A stretch of 64,000 nucleotides of DNA from Halomicrobium salinisoli (GCF_020405185.1 NZ_CP084463.1:1984001-2048000); one strand, 5' to 3'. Counted from the stretch's first letter, positions 19,491-29,212 are shown. Notes: generated by a model not told the origin, from the letters alone. A program made the numbers and translations.

Positions 19491-19709
19491 CTTTGTGGTC
19501 GTTTATGTTATTTGAGATATTACTACTAGACGGAATATGGGGTTTCAGAGCTTGGGGCCAGTAAATAACCGCGCCTCGACCGATTTATAGTTTAGATAAT
19601 AACAAGTAGTCAAAGCATTTAAGCTATAGTCTGTGATACACGACTGGTGCTGCGCTCTCGCTGACGTATAAACAGAGCGGGGTCACCACCCAGAACAGCG
19701 TCGATCGGG

Positions 19710-20147
19710 CTACTCGACCGGCCCCAGCAGCGTCGCCCGCAGCGCCGGCCACTCGTACCACCAGGCGCTCGCGAAGAGGGTGACAGTCCCGACGGGGACG
19801 GCGTACCGGCCGGGCTGGCGGGCGAAGCCGAAGGCGAAGGACACCTGCGTCAGCCCGGCGAAGACGAGCAGGCCGGCCGTGATCCGGTGGTCCTCGCGAC
19901 CGGTCAGGCGCCCGACGGCGGCGCTGGCCAGGGCGCCGACGTACAGGCAGACGCCGAGGGGCCACGCCAAGAGGTACTCCGGGAGCCCGCGCGTGTACGC
20001 GAAGACGTAATCTGGGAGGGTCGTCAGCAGAAACGGATCCGGATCGACCAGCCCGAAGGCGAACACCAGCGTCGTCTCGCCCCCGGAGACGACCACCGAC
20101 CAGGGGAGGAGGCCGACCGCGGCGAAGGCGGCCACCCGGCGGGTCAT
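19710..20147 (-). CDS. small four-helix membrane protein (TIGR04206-like)
   Basis: A 145-aa integral membrane protein with about four hydrophobic segments. It starts MTRRVAAFAAVGLLPWSVVV, and the Arg followed by LPW near the N-terminus recalls the haloarchaeal TIGR04206 family. Function is unknown. Its ATG overlaps the stop codon of the upstream DRG GTPase gene as ATGA (20144-20147), so the two are almost certainly cotranscribed and translationally coupled. The family name is from memory; membrane topology is read directly. Confidence 0.75.
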   Translation of the reverse strand: MTRRVAAFAAVGLLPWSVVVSGGETTLVFAFGLVDPDPFLLTTLPDYVFAYTRGLPEYLLAWPLGVCLYVGALASAAVGRLTGREDHRITAGLLVFAGLTQVSFAFGFARQPGRYAVPVGTVTLFASAWWYEWPALRATLLGPVE

Positions 20148-21253
20148 TCCGTCAGGATACGCAGCACGTCCTCGTCGGCCAGCTCGTGGTCGCGGCCGAC
20201 CTGCTGCTCGTCGTGCTTGGCGCTGGGACCGGAGACGCGGGCGAAGCGGAACCGCTCCTCGAAGTCGCCGCCGAGCTTCTCGCAGGCGTCGTTGACGGTC
20301 TGGCCCTCCCTGAGGATCAGCGGCTCGTCGTAGTCGACGCCGCGGCCGGGCTTGTCCATGTAGATCCGGATCAGGCCGAGTTCGTCCCAGATCCGCTCCC
20401 TGAGCGCGTCGAGGCCCTTGTTCTCCTCGGCGCTGATGAAGACGGCCTCCTCGGGGTCGACGCCGTACTCGCGCAGTTGCTCGTCGACGGTCTCCTTGTA
20501 GTCGGGCTCGATGAGGTCGGCCTTGTTGACGGCGACGGCGGAGGGGAGGTACTCGCGGTTGTCCATCACGCCGTCGATCAGGCGGTCGATGTCGACCTGC
20601 TCGCCGACGGTGACGTCGGCGTTGACGTAGCCGTGCTCGCGGAGGACCGACTTGATCGTCTCCTCGTCGAGGTCGAGGTCGACGCTGGCGTTGACCGAGA
20701 GGCCGTCCTTGGCCTTCCGGCGGACGGAGATCCGCGGCGGCTCCTGGTCGATCCGGACCTTGTTGTCGTACAGCTCCTTGCTGAGCCGCTCGTACTGGTC
20801 GATCTCGAACACCGAGAGGACGAACACGACGAGGTCGGCCGTCCGGACGACCGAGAGGACGGCCTGGCCGTCGCCCTTGCCGCTGGCGGCGCCCTCGATC
20901 AGCCCGGGGACGTCGAGCATCTGGATGTTGGCGCCCCGGTACTGGAGCATCCCGGGGTTGACGTCGAGCGTGGTGAACTCGTAGGAGCCCGTCTCGCTGT
21001 CCGCGTTGGTGAGGGCGTTCAGTAGCGTCGACTTCCCGACGCTGGGGAACCCGACCAGTGCCACCGTGGCGTCGCCGTGCTTCTCGACGGCGTAGCCGCC
21101 GCTCCCGCCGGACGAGGACTGGCGCTTCTCGAGTTCCTCCTTCTTCTCCGCGAGCTTGGACTTCAGCCGGCCGATGTGCGCCTCCGTCGACTTGTTGTAG
21201 GGCGTCTCGGCGATCTCCTCCTCGAGCTCGCGGATCTCCTCTTCGAGCCCCAT
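20144..21253 (-). CDS. DRG-family GTP-binding protein
   Basis: A 369-aa developmentally-regulated-GTPase homologue of the Obg/DRG group, conserved in archaea and eukaryotes and linked to ribosome function. It has an N-terminal coiled region (EEEIRELEEEIAETPYNKST), G1 GFPSVGKS at about residue 69, a G2-region FTTLDVNPGML, G3 DVPG, a DRG insertion domain, G4 VNKADL, G5-like SAEENKG, and a C-terminal TGS domain (about 295-365; IYMDKPGRGVDYDEP). The length is typical. It forms an overlapping operon with the small membrane protein at 19710-20147. Confidence 0.95.
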   Translation of the reverse strand: MGLEEEIRELEEEIAETPYNKSTEAHIGRLKSKLAEKKEELEKRQSSSGGSGGYAVEKHGDATVALVGFPSVGKSTLLNALTNADSETGSYEFTTLDVNPGMLQYRGANIQMLDVPGLIEGAASGKGDGQAVLSVVRTADLVVFVLSVFEIDQYERLSKELYDNKVRIDQEPPRISVRRKAKDGLSVNASVDLDLDEETIKSVLREHGYVNADVTVGEQVDIDRLIDGVMDNREYLPSAVAVNKADLIEPDYKETVDEQLREYGVDPEEAVFISAEENKGLDALRERIWDELGLIRIYMDKPGRGVDYDEPLILREGQTVNDACEKLGGDFEERFRFARVSGPSAKHDEQQVGRDHELADEDVLRILTE

Positions 21254-21444
21254 CGTTTGTACGTCCGCCGTCCCCGCCGAATAAGGCTTTCCTCACGGGC
21301 GTCCGAGGGGTCGCGACTGTTGGGGATCCATCAGTCGAGTCGCGGTCGAGGACGGGTTCACCGGCGATAGCGCTGCGCAGCGGCGAATCGCCGACGAGTG
21401 AGACTTCGATACACTAATACGAAACCCGACACGATTCCCCGATA

Positions 21445-21645
21445 ATGGCAAGTGCGGATCGGTTTCGCGACAGCACGCAGATCCTCCTGCCGGCAGCGGC
21501 GCTGGACGGCGTGCGCGACGAGCTCGAGGAGCGGTTCACGCTGACGGTCTACCGGGAGGGGTCGCAGGTCCGCATCATCGGTTCGCCCGTGGAGATCAAG
21601 CGGGCGTCGGACTTCCTGGCGATGAACGGCGTCAACCTCGCCTGA
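21445..21645 (+). CDS. VNG_1110C-like small haloarchaeal protein
   Basis: A 66-aa protein, MASADRFRDSTQILLPAAAL, with a predicted alpha-beta layout and a KH-like second half (FTLTVYREGSQVRIIGSPVE). It resembles the family named after Halobacterium VNG_1110C, which also lies beside the L11 gene in that genome. Function is unknown; the shape suggests a small nucleic-acid or regulatory partner, but that is inference. It is in the same direction as the ribosomal genes, with its own 220-bp gap before L11. Confidence 0.8.
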   Translation: MASADRFRDSTQILLPAAALDGVRDELEERFTLTVYREGSQVRIIGSPVEIKRASDFLAMNGVNLA

Positions 21646-21865
21646 CGCCGACGGTCGTACCGACACGTCCGCCCAGTTTTGCTCCGCGCGTCTCCGAGTG
21701 AACCGTCGCCCCGCACACCGACTGCTGGACGCCGATTCCCTCGTTCCGCGTCGGTTTCGCAGGCAGCTCGGGGCCGTGGGTGTACGGTTCGCGGCGTCGT
21801 GTGGCCGACTCACACGCGGTTCGGGAAAAGCAATCCTTAAAACTGCCGCGCGGGTTCGATAGGGT

Positions 21866-22345
21866 ATGGCTGGAACTATCGAAGTGCTCGTGCCCGGCGG
21901 CCAGGCCGATCCCGGCCCGCCGCTCGGCCCCGAGCTCGGGCCCACGCCCGTCGACGTGCAGGCGGTCGTCCAGGAGATCAACGACCAGACGGAGGCCTTC
22001 GACGGCACCGAAGTGCCGGTCACCGTCGACTACGACGACGACGGCTCCTTCGAAATCGAAGTCGGCGTCCCGCCGACGGCCGAACTGATCAAGGACGAGG
22101 CCGGCTTCGACACCGGCTCCGGCGAGCCCCACGAGGAGTTCGTCGCGGACCTCTCGGTCGATCAGGTCCGACAGATCGCCGAGCAGAAGGCGCCGGACCT
22201 GCTGGCCTACGACACGAAGAACGCGGCCAAGGAAGTCGTCGGCACCTGCGTCTCGCTGGGCGTCACCATCGAAGGTGAGAACCCCCGCGATTTCAAGGAG
22301 AAGGTCGACGCCGGCGAGTACGACGACCAGCTCGCCGAGGCGTAA
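21866..22345 (+). CDS. rpl11: 50S ribosomal protein L11
   Basis: A 159-aa archaeal L11, which binds the GTPase-associated centre of 23S rRNA. The N-terminus MAGTIEVLVPGGQADPGPPL and the GPELGPTPVDVQAVVQEIN segment are the family signature. The C-terminal RNA-binding domain runs from about residue 70 (KDEAGFDTGSGEPHEEFV) and contains DLLAYDTKNAAKEVVGTC. The TATA-like CCTTAAAAC at 21834-21842 is about 28 bp upstream, so the message is leaderless or nearly so. It precedes L1-L10-L12 but has a separate promoter. Confidence 0.96.
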   Translation: MAGTIEVLVPGGQADPGPPLGPELGPTPVDVQAVVQEINDQTEAFDGTEVPVTVDYDDDGSFEIEVGVPPTAELIKDEAGFDTGSGEPHEEFVADLSVDQVRQIAEQKAPDLLAYDTKNAAKEVVGTCVSLGVTIEGENPRDFKEKVDAGEYDDQLAEA

Positions 22346-22410
22346 CTCGCGGTTCTTCTCAGCCGTTCATCCCGTGTCACAGCGGCGCGTCCGCGACCGG
22401 GGTTCGACGG

Positions 22411-22525
22411 GTTTAAGTGTCGCATTGGCCACGTTCCGCACGAGACAGGCGATCGTACTGGCACTCGTCAGTACCCCTGTTTCACTGACCCGTAGCAGCC
22501 TTCGGGCGTACTACGGAGGTGAACA
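22411..22525 (+). promoter_or_regulatory. promoter and leader of the L1-L10-L12 operon
   Basis: TTCGACGGGTTTAAGTGT contains the TATA box TTTAAG at 22412-22417, predicting a transcript start near 22438 and a leader of about 85-90 nt with GGAGGTG before the ATG. In halophiles and methanogens, L1 represses its own operon by binding mRNA that mimics its 23S site. A long leader here fits that model; the exact binding fold was not derived. Confidence 0.6.
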
Positions 22526-23164
22526 ATGGCAGATCAGGACATAGAGCAAGCAGTCTCTCGCGCACTCGAGGACTCGCCGGATCGGAACTTCACCGAGACG
22601 GTCGACCTCGCGATCAACCTGCGCGACCTCGATCTTAACGACCCATCGAATCGTGTCGACGAGATGGTCGTGCTCCCGGCCGGGACAGGCCAGGAGACGA
22701 CCATCGTCGTCTTCGCGGAGGGCGAGACCGCCCTGCGCGCGGAGGACGCCGCGGACGACGTCCTCGACGGTGACGACCTGGCCGACCTCGGCGACGACGA
22801 CGACGAGGCCAAGGACCTGGCCGACGAGGCGGACTTCTTCCTCGCGGAAGAGGCCATGATGCAGGACGTCGGTCGGTACCTCGGTACCGTCCTGGGGCCC
22901 CGGGGCAAGATGCCCGACCCCATCAGTCCAGACGACGACGTCGTCGAGATGGTCGAGCGACTCAAGAACTCCGTGCAGCTCCGGAGCGGCGAACGGCGCA
23001 CCTTCCACACGCGCGTGGGCGCCGAGAACATGTCCGCCGACGAAATCGCGGACAACATCGACGTCATCGTCCGGCGCCTGCACGCGGACCTCGAGAAGGG
23101 TCCCATGAACGTCGACTCCGTCTACGTCAAGACGACCATGGGCCCCGCCGTGGAGGTGGCCTGA
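22526..23164 (+). CDS. rpl1: 50S ribosomal protein L1
   Basis: A 212-aa archaeal L1, the protein of the mobile L1 stalk and a translational repressor of its own operon. It carries [19 protein letters not shown] near the N-terminus, the [10 protein letters not shown] motif at about residue 129, and a C-terminal [16 protein letters not shown]. An acidic insertion ([20 protein letters not shown]) is typical of halophilic adaptation. GGAGGTG precedes the start. It is followed after 1 bp by rpl10. Confidence 0.96.
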   Translation: MADQDIEQAVSRALEDSPDRNFTETVDLAINLRDLDLNDPSNRVDEMVVLPAGTGQETTIVVFAEGETALRAEDAADDVLDGDDLADLGDDDDEAKDLADEADFFLAEEAMMQDVGRYLGTVLGPRGKMPDPISPDDDVVEMVERLKNSVQLRSGERRTFHTRVGAENMSADEIADNIDVIVRRLHADLEKGPMNVDSVYVKTTMGPAVEVA

Positions 23165-23165
23165 C

Positions 23166-24206
23166 ATGAGCGCCGACGTCCGCAAGACCGAGACCATCCC
23201 GGAGTGGAAGCAGGAGGAAGTCGACGAGATCGTCGCGATCCTCGACTCCTACGAGAGCGTCGGGGTCGTCGACATCACCGGCATCCCGTCGCGCCAGCTG
23301 CAGGACATGCGTCGCGACCTGCACGGCACGGCACAGCTCCGCGTCTCGCGGAACACCCTGCTCGAGCGCGCGCTCGACGAGGCCGAGGCCGACATCGAGG
23401 AGCTCGCGGAGTACGTCTCCGGACAGGTCGGCCTCATCGGGACCAACGACAACCCGTTCGGCCTGTTCAAGGAGCTCGAGGCCTCGAAGACGCCCGCGCC
23501 GATCAACGCGGGCGAGGTCGCGCCCAACGACATCGTCATCCCCGAGGGTGACACGGGCGTCGACCCCGGCCCGTTCGTCGGCGAACTCCAGAACGTCGGC
23601 GCAGCGGCCCGCATCGACGAGGGTTCGATCAAGGTCACCGAGGACTCGACCGTGCTGGAGACCGGCGAAGTGGTCTCCGACGACCTCGCCAACGTGCTCA
23701 ACGAACTGGGCATCGAGCCCAAGGAGGTCGGTCTCGACCTGCGCGCCGTCCACGCCGACGGCGTGCTCTTCGAGCCCGAGGAGCTGGAACTGGACGTCGA
23801 GGAGTACCGGTCGGACATCTCCGCGGCCGCCTCGCGGGCGTGGAACCTCTCGGTCAACGCCGAGTACCCGACCGAGTCCAACGCCTCGACCCTGCTCCAG
23901 ACGGCCAGCGGCGACGCCAAGGCCGTCGCGCTGCAGGGCGCCATCGAGGAGCCCGACGTCATGCCCGACCTCGTGAGCAAGGCCGACGCGCAGGTCCGCG
24001 CGCTGGCCTCGCAGGTCGACGACGAGGAGGCGCTCCCCGAGGAGCTCCAGGGCGTCGAGGCCCAGCCCGCAGCCACCGAATCGACCGACGAACAAACAGA
24101 CACCGAGGACGAAGCCGACGCCGAGGAGTCCGAGGAGGCCGCCGACGAGGGCGGCGACGACGAGGACGACGAGGACGCAGGCGACGCGCTCGGTGAGATG
24201 TTCTAA
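23166..24206 (+). CDS. rpl10: 50S ribosomal protein L10 (P0 stalk protein)
   Basis: A 346-aa archaeal P0/L10, the base of the ribosomal stalk that holds L12 dimers and recruits factors. The rRNA-binding N-terminal half includes [20 protein letters not shown] and [15 protein letters not shown]. The middle insertion domain and helical spine follow. The C-terminal tail is an acidic run ending [10 protein letters not shown], the conserved factor-binding tip shared with L12. The gene starts 1 bp after rpl1 and lies 9 bp before rpl12, so the three form one operon. Confidence 0.96.
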   Translation: MSADVRKTETIPEWKQEEVDEIVAILDSYESVGVVDITGIPSRQLQDMRRDLHGTAQLRVSRNTLLERALDEAEADIEELAEYVSGQVGLIGTNDNPFGLFKELEASKTPAPINAGEVAPNDIVIPEGDTGVDPGPFVGELQNVGAAARIDEGSIKVTEDSTVLETGEVVSDDLANVLNELGIEPKEVGLDLRAVHADGVLFEPEELELDVEEYRSDISAAASRAWNLSVNAEYPTESNASTLLQTASGDAKAVALQGAIEEPDVMPDLVSKADAQVRALASQVDDEEALPEELQGVEAQPAATESTDEQTDTEDEADAEESEEAADEGGDDEDDEDAGDALGEMF

Positions 24207-24215
24207 CTCAGAACC

Positions 24216-24563
24216 ATGGAATACGTTTACGCAGCACTCATCCTGAACGAATCGGGCGAAGAGATCAACGAAGACAACCTGACCGACGTGCTCGAGGCCG
24301 CCGGCGTCGACGTCGAGGAGTCCCGCGTCAAGGCCCTCGTCGCCGCGCTGGAGGACGTCGACATCGACGAGGCCGTCGACGAGGCCGCCGCCGCGCCCGT
24401 CGCCGCTGGCGGCGCCGCGGCCGCGCCGGCCGAGGGCGGTGCCGACGAGGAGGCCGCCGAGGAAGAGGAAGCCGCAGAAGAGGAAGCCGCGGAAGAAGAG
24501 GCAGGCGGCGACGACGACGACGAGGACGCCGACGGCGAGGGCCTCGGCGAGCTGTTCGGTTAA
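24216..24563 (+). CDS. rpl12: 50S ribosomal protein L12 (P1 type)
   Basis: A 115-aa archaeal L12, which dimerises through its N-terminal helices and binds the P0 spine. The sequence starts [20 protein letters not shown]. An Ala/Gly hinge ([19 protein letters not shown]) leads into a very acidic E/A-rich segment, and the end GEGLGELFG parallels the GDALGEMF tip of L10. Last gene of the L1-L10-L12 operon. Confidence 0.96.
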   Translation: MEYVYAALILNESGEEINEDNLTDVLEAAGVDVEESRVKALVAALEDVDIDEAVDEAAAAPVAAGGAAAAPAEGGADEEAAEEEEAAEEEAAEEEAGGDDDDEDADGEGLGELFG

Positions 24564-24685
24564 CGCCGGACGACTCGATTCCGTCCAGCACTCGCATTTC
24601 TTTCGCACGCTACTGCCGAGCGACAGCGCCGTCCGTCTCTGGCGCACCGTAGATTCAAGAGGGGTGACGGGGCCAACCTGTTTCG

Positions 24686-25915
24686 ATGGAGGTCCCCGTC
24701 CGCCTGGCCCTCGCTCCGGGGTCGACAGCGGCGACGCTGGCGGCGATTCTGGCCGGCGTTGCGCTGGGGACGGCCAGCGGGCTGACGCCGGGGCTGCACG
24801 CCAACACGTTCGCGCTCGGCCTGGCGAGTCTCGCGGCCGCCGTGCCCGGCCCGCCACGCCTGATCGGGGCGGCGATGCTGGCCGCGGGGACGACCCACAC
24901 CTTCCTCGACGTCGTGCCGGCGCTGGCCCTGGGCGTCCCGGACCCGTCGATGGCCGCCGGCGCGCTGCCCGGCCACCGACTGGTGATCGCCGGGCGGGGC
25001 CGGGAGGCGCTGCGGCTGTCCGCGCTGGGCAGCGGGCTGGCGGTGGCGGCCGCGGTGCCGCTGGCGATTCCGGTCACGCTGGCCATGGGGCGCGCCTGGC
25101 CGGTCCTGCGGGCGCACCTGACCCTGGTGATGGCCGCCGTCGCGGCGCTGCTCGTCCTCGGCGAGCGGAGTCCGCGGGCGATGGTCGGCGCGGCGCTCTC
25201 GCTGGGGGCCAGCGGCGCCCTCGGGCTCGCGACGCTCGACCTCTCCCCGGCGGCGCCGCTCTCCGTCGGCGGGATGCTCGCTCCGCTGTTCGCCGGCCTG
25301 TTCGGCGCGCCGGTGCTGATAGAGAGCATCGGCGGGGCCGGCGTCCCGCCCCAGGACGACGCGACGGTCGCGCTCCCGAAGCGACGCGTCGCCGTCGTCG
25401 CCCTCGTGGGGACCGCCTGCGGCGCGGTCGTCGGGTACGTCCCGGGCGTCTCGGCGGCCGTCGCCGCGGCCGGCGCGCTGGCCGTCCTCTCGGGATCCGG
25501 CCCGCGGGCCTACGTGGTCGCGACCAGCGGCGTCAACACGGCGACCGCCGTGTTCGCCCTGTTCGCGCTCGTCTCGCTGGGCACGCCCCGGACGGGCGTG
25601 CTCGTCGCGCTGGAGAGTTCGAAGGCGCCGCTGAATCTCCCCGTCCTGCTCGCCAGCGTCTCGCTGGCCGCCGCGGCGTCGTTCGCGCTGGTGCCCGTCG
25701 TCGGCGACCGCTACCTCGAGCGGATCCGCCGGTTCGATCCGACGCGGCTGGCCGTCGCCGTCCTCTGTCTGCTGGTCGTCCTCTCGGGGCTGTTCGCCGG
25801 CGGAATCGGCGTCGGGACCTTCGCCGCGGCGACCGCCGTCGGGCTGGTCCCGGCCCGGTTCGGCGCCAAGCGAGCGAACCTGATGGGCGTGCTGGTGGTG
25901 CCGCTGGCGCTGTGA
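24686..25915 (+). CDS. TctA-like multispanning permease (archaeal DUF112 type)
   Basis: A 409-aa, very hydrophobic protein with about 10-12 membrane segments. Near the N-terminus it has GTASGLTPGLHANT and in the second half GYVPGVSAAVAAAG. These paired G-x-x-PG motifs are characteristic of the tripartite tricarboxylate transporter TctA family and its archaeal branch. The substrate is unknown; no binding protein or TctB partner is adjacent, so tripartite operation is doubtful. It follows the ribosomal stalk operon in the same direction with a 122-bp gap and faces corA tail to tail. Confidence 0.82.
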   Translation: MEVPVRLALAPGSTAATLAAILAGVALGTASGLTPGLHANTFALGLASLAAAVPGPPRLIGAAMLAAGTTHTFLDVVPALALGVPDPSMAAGALPGHRLVIAGRGREALRLSALGSGLAVAAAVPLAIPVTLAMGRAWPVLRAHLTLVMAAVAALLVLGERSPRAMVGAALSLGASGALGLATLDLSPAAPLSVGGMLAPLFAGLFGAPVLIESIGGAGVPPQDDATVALPKRRVAVVALVGTACGAVVGYVPGVSAAVAAAGALAVLSGSGPRAYVVATSGVNTATAVFALFALVSLGTPRTGVLVALESSKAPLNLPVLLASVSLAAAASFALVPVVGDRYLERIRRFDPTRLAVAVLCLLVVLSGLFAGGIGVGTFAAATAVGLVPARFGAKRANLMGVLVVPLAL

Positions 25916-25940
25916 GCACCCCCGTCGGGCCGGGGAACGA

Positions 25941-26924
25941 CTACAGGTAGCCGCGCCGCCGGAAGTGAACGAGCATGATGGTGCCCATCAGCGCCATCCC
26001 GAGCATCACCGCGGGGTAGCCCATCGACCACCCCAGTTCGGGCATGTTGTACGGGCTGGCACCGGGATCGAAGTTCATCCCGTAGACCCCGGCGACGAAG
26101 GTCAGCGGGATGAAGATGGTCGCGACGACGGTCAGCGTCTTCATCACCTCGTTGGTCGACTGCGAGAGTGCGTTGAGGTAGATGTCCCGGGAGCCGGCGA
26201 CGAGGTCGCGGTAGGTCTCGGTGAGGTCCGCCAGCTGGACGAGGTGGTCGTACACATCGCGGTAGTACTTCTCCGTCTCCTCGCGGACCTGATCGGGGTC
26301 CCCGCGGGCGAGGACGCCCACCGCCTCGCGGGCGGGCCAGATCTGCTTCCGGATCGAGAGCAGTTCCCGCCGCGTGCTGTTGATACGGTCGAGCGTCTCG
26401 CGGTCGGGCGCGGCGACCACCTCCTCCTCGATCCGCTCGATCTGGTCCTCGATGGCGTCCAGCAGCTCGAAGTACTCGTCGACGATCACGTCCAGGATGC
26501 GGTAGGCGGTGAAGTCCGGACCGCGCTGGAGGAGGCGCTCGTCGCCGGACTGGACGGCCCGGAGGACCCGATCGACCGGCGCCGCCTCGCCGGTCGAGAC
26601 GGAGACGACCCAGCCGTCGCCGAGGAACAGGCCGACCGCCGTCGTGACGACCTCGTCGGCGAAGGAGGTCTCCCCGCGGGCCAGCGCGGCGGTCTTCACG
26701 AGCAGGAAGGTGTAGTCGGCGAACTCCTCGGTCTTCGCGCGGACGTCGTTGCGGACGTCCTCGATCGTCAGCGGGTGGACGTCGAAGGCGTCGGCGATCG
26801 CCTCCATCTCTGCTGGCGTGGCGTCCGTCGCGTGGACCCAGGTGGTCCCGTCGGCGTCGCGGGCCGCGCCGAGGTCGTCGTACTCGGTGACGCCGTCGCC
26901 CCCGTAGACGACTGCGGAGATCAC
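25941..26924 (-). CDS. corA: CorA-type magnesium/cobalt transporter
   Basis: A 327-aa CorA homologue, a pentameric Mg2+ channel. The N-terminal cytoplasmic alpha/beta domain ends in long helices (ELLSIRKQIWPAREAVGVLA). Two C-terminal membrane helices carry the YGMNF selectivity motif (about residue 284). The end HFRRRGYL is basic, as usual. The GTG start at 26924 overlaps the stop codon of the upstream small membrane-protein gene as GTGA, so the two are coupled. Confidence 0.95.
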   Translation of the reverse strand: MISAVVYGGDGVTEYDDLGAARDADGTTWVHATDATPAEMEAIADAFDVHPLTIEDVRNDVRAKTEEFADYTFLLVKTAALARGETSFADEVVTTAVGLFLGDGWVVSVSTGEAAPVDRVLRAVQSGDERLLQRGPDFTAYRILDVIVDEYFELLDAIEDQIERIEEEVVAAPDRETLDRINSTRRELLSIRKQIWPAREAVGVLARGDPDQVREETEKYYRDVYDHLVQLADLTETYRDLVAGSRDIYLNALSQSTNEVMKTLTVVATIFIPLTFVAGVYGMNFDPGASPYNMPELGWSMGYPAVMLGMALMGTIMLVHFRRRGYL

Positions 26925-27082
26925 GTCGCTCCCTCCCCGCGCCCGACGAGCGCGAGCGTCACCCCGGCCATCAGCGCCGTCAGGGAGAACGCCCGGCCCG
27001 GGTAGGAGACGTGGACGCCCGCGACGTAGCCACCGAGGCCGGCCAGCGCCAGCGCGACGCCCGCCGCGAACGTCGGATGCAT
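26921..27082 (-). CDS. small two-helix membrane protein upstream of corA
   Basis: A 53-aa protein starting MHPTFAAGVALALAGLGGYV, with two hydrophobic helices separated by SYPGRAF. The stop codon overlaps the corA GTG start. A nine-codon-longer start (27109) is possible but would include a charged extension. It is translationally coupled to corA, so a role in the same membrane process is a reasonable inference. No family is recognised. Confidence 0.65.
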   Translation of the reverse strand: MHPTFAAGVALALAGLGGYVAGVHVSYPGRAFSLTALMAGVTLALVGRGEGAT

Positions 27083-27152
27083 GCCCGCGTCAACAGCACG
27101 GACCGACAAAAGGGTTCTCCGGGAACGGTCGTCGACGGTGGCCGTCGAGTGC

Positions 27153-28637
27153 TCACTCGATGCGGAAGCTCGGACCCTCGTCGGTGTCCTGCACCTCGAC
27201 GCCGAGCGCCTCCAGTTCGTCCCGCAGCTCGTCGGCCCGCTCGTAGTTGCCGGCCGCGCGCTCCTCCTCGCGGACGTCGAGCACGAGCTCGATCAGGTCC
27301 TCCGCGATGGAGACGTCGCCGCCCTCGCTCCCGCCGAAGGAGAGCCCGAACACGTCGCCGCCCAGATCCTCGAAGGCCTCGACCGCGTCCTTGAGGGCCG
27401 CGAAGTCGTACTCCTCGCGCTCGTCGACGTAGGCGTTGACCTCGGAGGCCAGGTCCAGCAGCGCGGCCATCGCCTCGCGGGTGTTGAAGTCGTCGTTCAT
27501 CGCCGCCTCGAACTCGGCGCGGGCGCCCGCGACGGCCTCGCGGAACTCGGGGTGCTCGACCCGGGCGTAGGCGTCGACACTGTCGGCCGCCTCGACGGCG
27601 CGCTCGTAGCCCCGCTCGAGGCGCTCCCAGCGCTCCTCCGCCTCCGCGATGGTCTCCTCGGAGAAGGTCGGGTCCGCGGAGTAGACCGTCGAGAGGAAGA
27701 ACGTCCGGAGGACGTCGGCGCCGAACTCCGCGACGGCGTCCGCGGCGGTCGTGAAGTTCCGGAGGCTGGAGGACATCTTCTCGTCCTCGACCTGGACCAT
27801 CCCGGTGTGGAGCCAGTACTTCGCGAAGGTCTGGCCGGTCGCGCACTCGCTCTGGGCGATCTCGTTCTCGTTGTGGGGAAAGACCAGGTCGGAGCCGGCG
27901 ACGTGGATGTCGAACGTCTCACCGAGGTGTTCGGTGCTCATCGCGGAGCACTCGATGTGCCAGCCCGGCCGGCCCTCGCCCCACGGGGAGTCCCAGGTGA
28001 GGGCTTCCGCGGCGGCCTCCTCCGGCGGCGCGGCGCCCTCATGCTGGTGGTCGGCGATCTCCTCCGGGTCGACGCCGCCGGCCTTCCACAGCGCGAAGTC
28101 CGCGGGGTTGCGCTTCTCGGAGCGCTCGTCGGGGTTGCCCTGGGACTCCATCTCATCTACGTCCTGGTTCGAGAGCTTCCCGTAGCCGTCGAAAGCGGCG
28201 ACGTCGAAGTACACCGACCCCTCCGACTCGTAGGCGTAGCCCTTCTCGATCAGCGTCTCCACCATCTCGACGATCACGTCGACGTGCTCGGAGACCCGCG
28301 GGTAGACGTCGGCCCGCCTGAGGTTGAGATCGCGCATCACCTCGAGGAACTCGGAGACGTAGTGGCGGGCGACCTCGCGCTCGTCGTCGCCGACCTCGCC
28401 GACGCGCGCGACGATCTTCTCGTTGACGTCGGTGAAGTTCTCGACGTGGCGGACGTCGTAGCCCAGGTACTCCAGCCAGCGGTGGATCACGTCCGTGTGC
28501 GTCCACGTGCGGGCGTGACCGACGTGGGCGGGGTCCGACGTCGTCAGCCCACAGAGGTACAGCAGGACCTCGTCGTCGTTGGCCGGCTCGAACGCCTCGC
28601 GCTCGCCCGTGAGCGTGTCGGTCACGTGAAGCGTCAT
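27153..28637 (-). CDS. cysS: cysteine--tRNA ligase
   Basis: A 494-aa class I aminoacyl-tRNA synthetase that charges tRNA-Cys. The first zinc-ligand cysteine is in LYLCGLT. The HIGH-type motif is HVGHART (about residue 38), GWHIECSAMS and FPHNENE carry further zinc ligands, and the KMSKS motif is KMSSS. The C-terminal helical anticodon domain is DALR-like and contains REEERAAGNYERADELRDEL, which is typical of CysRS. The length is standard. The ATG start at 28637 begins MTLHVTDTLTGE. Confidence 0.97.
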   Translation of the reverse strand: MTLHVTDTLTGEREAFEPANDDEVLLYLCGLTTSDPAHVGHARTWTHTDVIHRWLEYLGYDVRHVENFTDVNEKIVARVGEVGDDEREVARHYVSEFLEVMRDLNLRRADVYPRVSEHVDVIVEMVETLIEKGYAYESEGSVYFDVAAFDGYGKLSNQDVDEMESQGNPDERSEKRNPADFALWKAGGVDPEEIADHQHEGAAPPEEAAAEALTWDSPWGEGRPGWHIECSAMSTEHLGETFDIHVAGSDLVFPHNENEIAQSECATGQTFAKYWLHTGMVQVEDEKMSSSLRNFTTAADAVAEFGADVLRTFFLSTVYSADPTFSEETIAEAEERWERLERGYERAVEAADSVDAYARVEHPEFREAVAGARAEFEAAMNDDFNTREAMAALLDLASEVNAYVDEREEYDFAALKDAVEAFEDLGGDVFGLSFGGSEGGDVSIAEDLIELVLDVREEERAAGNYERADELRDELEALGVEVQDTDEGPSFRIE

Positions 28638-28729
28638 TACCGGAAACCTGCGCGGCTTGGCGCTTCAATCCGTCGGTGGCGGGTCGTCCGGGAGCGCGTC
28701 GGGCCGGCGCGAGCCGACGCCGTCGCCCG

Positions 28730-29212
28730 TCAGGGTCGGTCCCGACCGATCGTCTCCTCCAGGATCCGGAGGGCATCGGGCCCGTCCCGACGGCCGACGA
28801 CCGCCGTGATCGTTCCGCCCCCGACTGCGGCGGCCTCGACCTCGACGTCCGCCGCGTCGAGCGCGCCCAGCGCGGCGCGGAGGTGGGCGGGTCCCGCGCC
28901 GTCCCGCGCCACGAGCGCCGTGAGCGACCCGGCGTCCGGGACGAGCGCGAGGTCGCCCACGACGAGCATGGCGTCTTCGGGGTCGCCCTCGCCGAACCCG
29001 CTCTGCATCGAGACCGGCGCCGACGTGGTCGGTGGCTCGTACTCGTTCAATTCCTCGGCGTAGCGCCGCAGCGCGGCGACGACCGCCTCCGTCTCCCCGT
29101 CGACGTCGAGGAACCGGGCCGCGGCCGCGTAGTTGACCGCGCCCGCCCGAAGCGCCTCGACCAGGAACGGGTTCCGCCGGGCCGCCGCTCTCGTCCGCTC
29201 CGCGACTGTCAT
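28730..29212 (-). CDS. conserved haloarchaeal protein of unknown function
   Basis: A 160-aa protein starting MTVAERTRAAARRNPFLVEA. Residues 5-60 read like a small helix-turn-helix (PFLVEALRAGAVNYAAAARF, then DVDGETEAVVAALRRYAEEL). The second half (LVVGDLALVPDAGSLTALVA, then AALDAADVEVEAAAVGGGTI) resembles an ACT-like or regulatory fold. That suggests a DNA-binding regulator with a sensing domain, but no family is firmly recognised. It stands upstream of cysS in the same direction, 92 bp away. Confidence 0.7.
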   Translation of the reverse strand: MTVAERTRAAARRNPFLVEALRAGAVNYAAAARFLDVDGETEAVVAALRRYAEELNEYEPPTTSAPVSMQSGFGEGDPEDAMLVVGDLALVPDAGSLTALVARDGAGPAHLRAALGALDAADVEVEAAAVGGGTITAVVGRRDGPDALRILEETIGRDRP

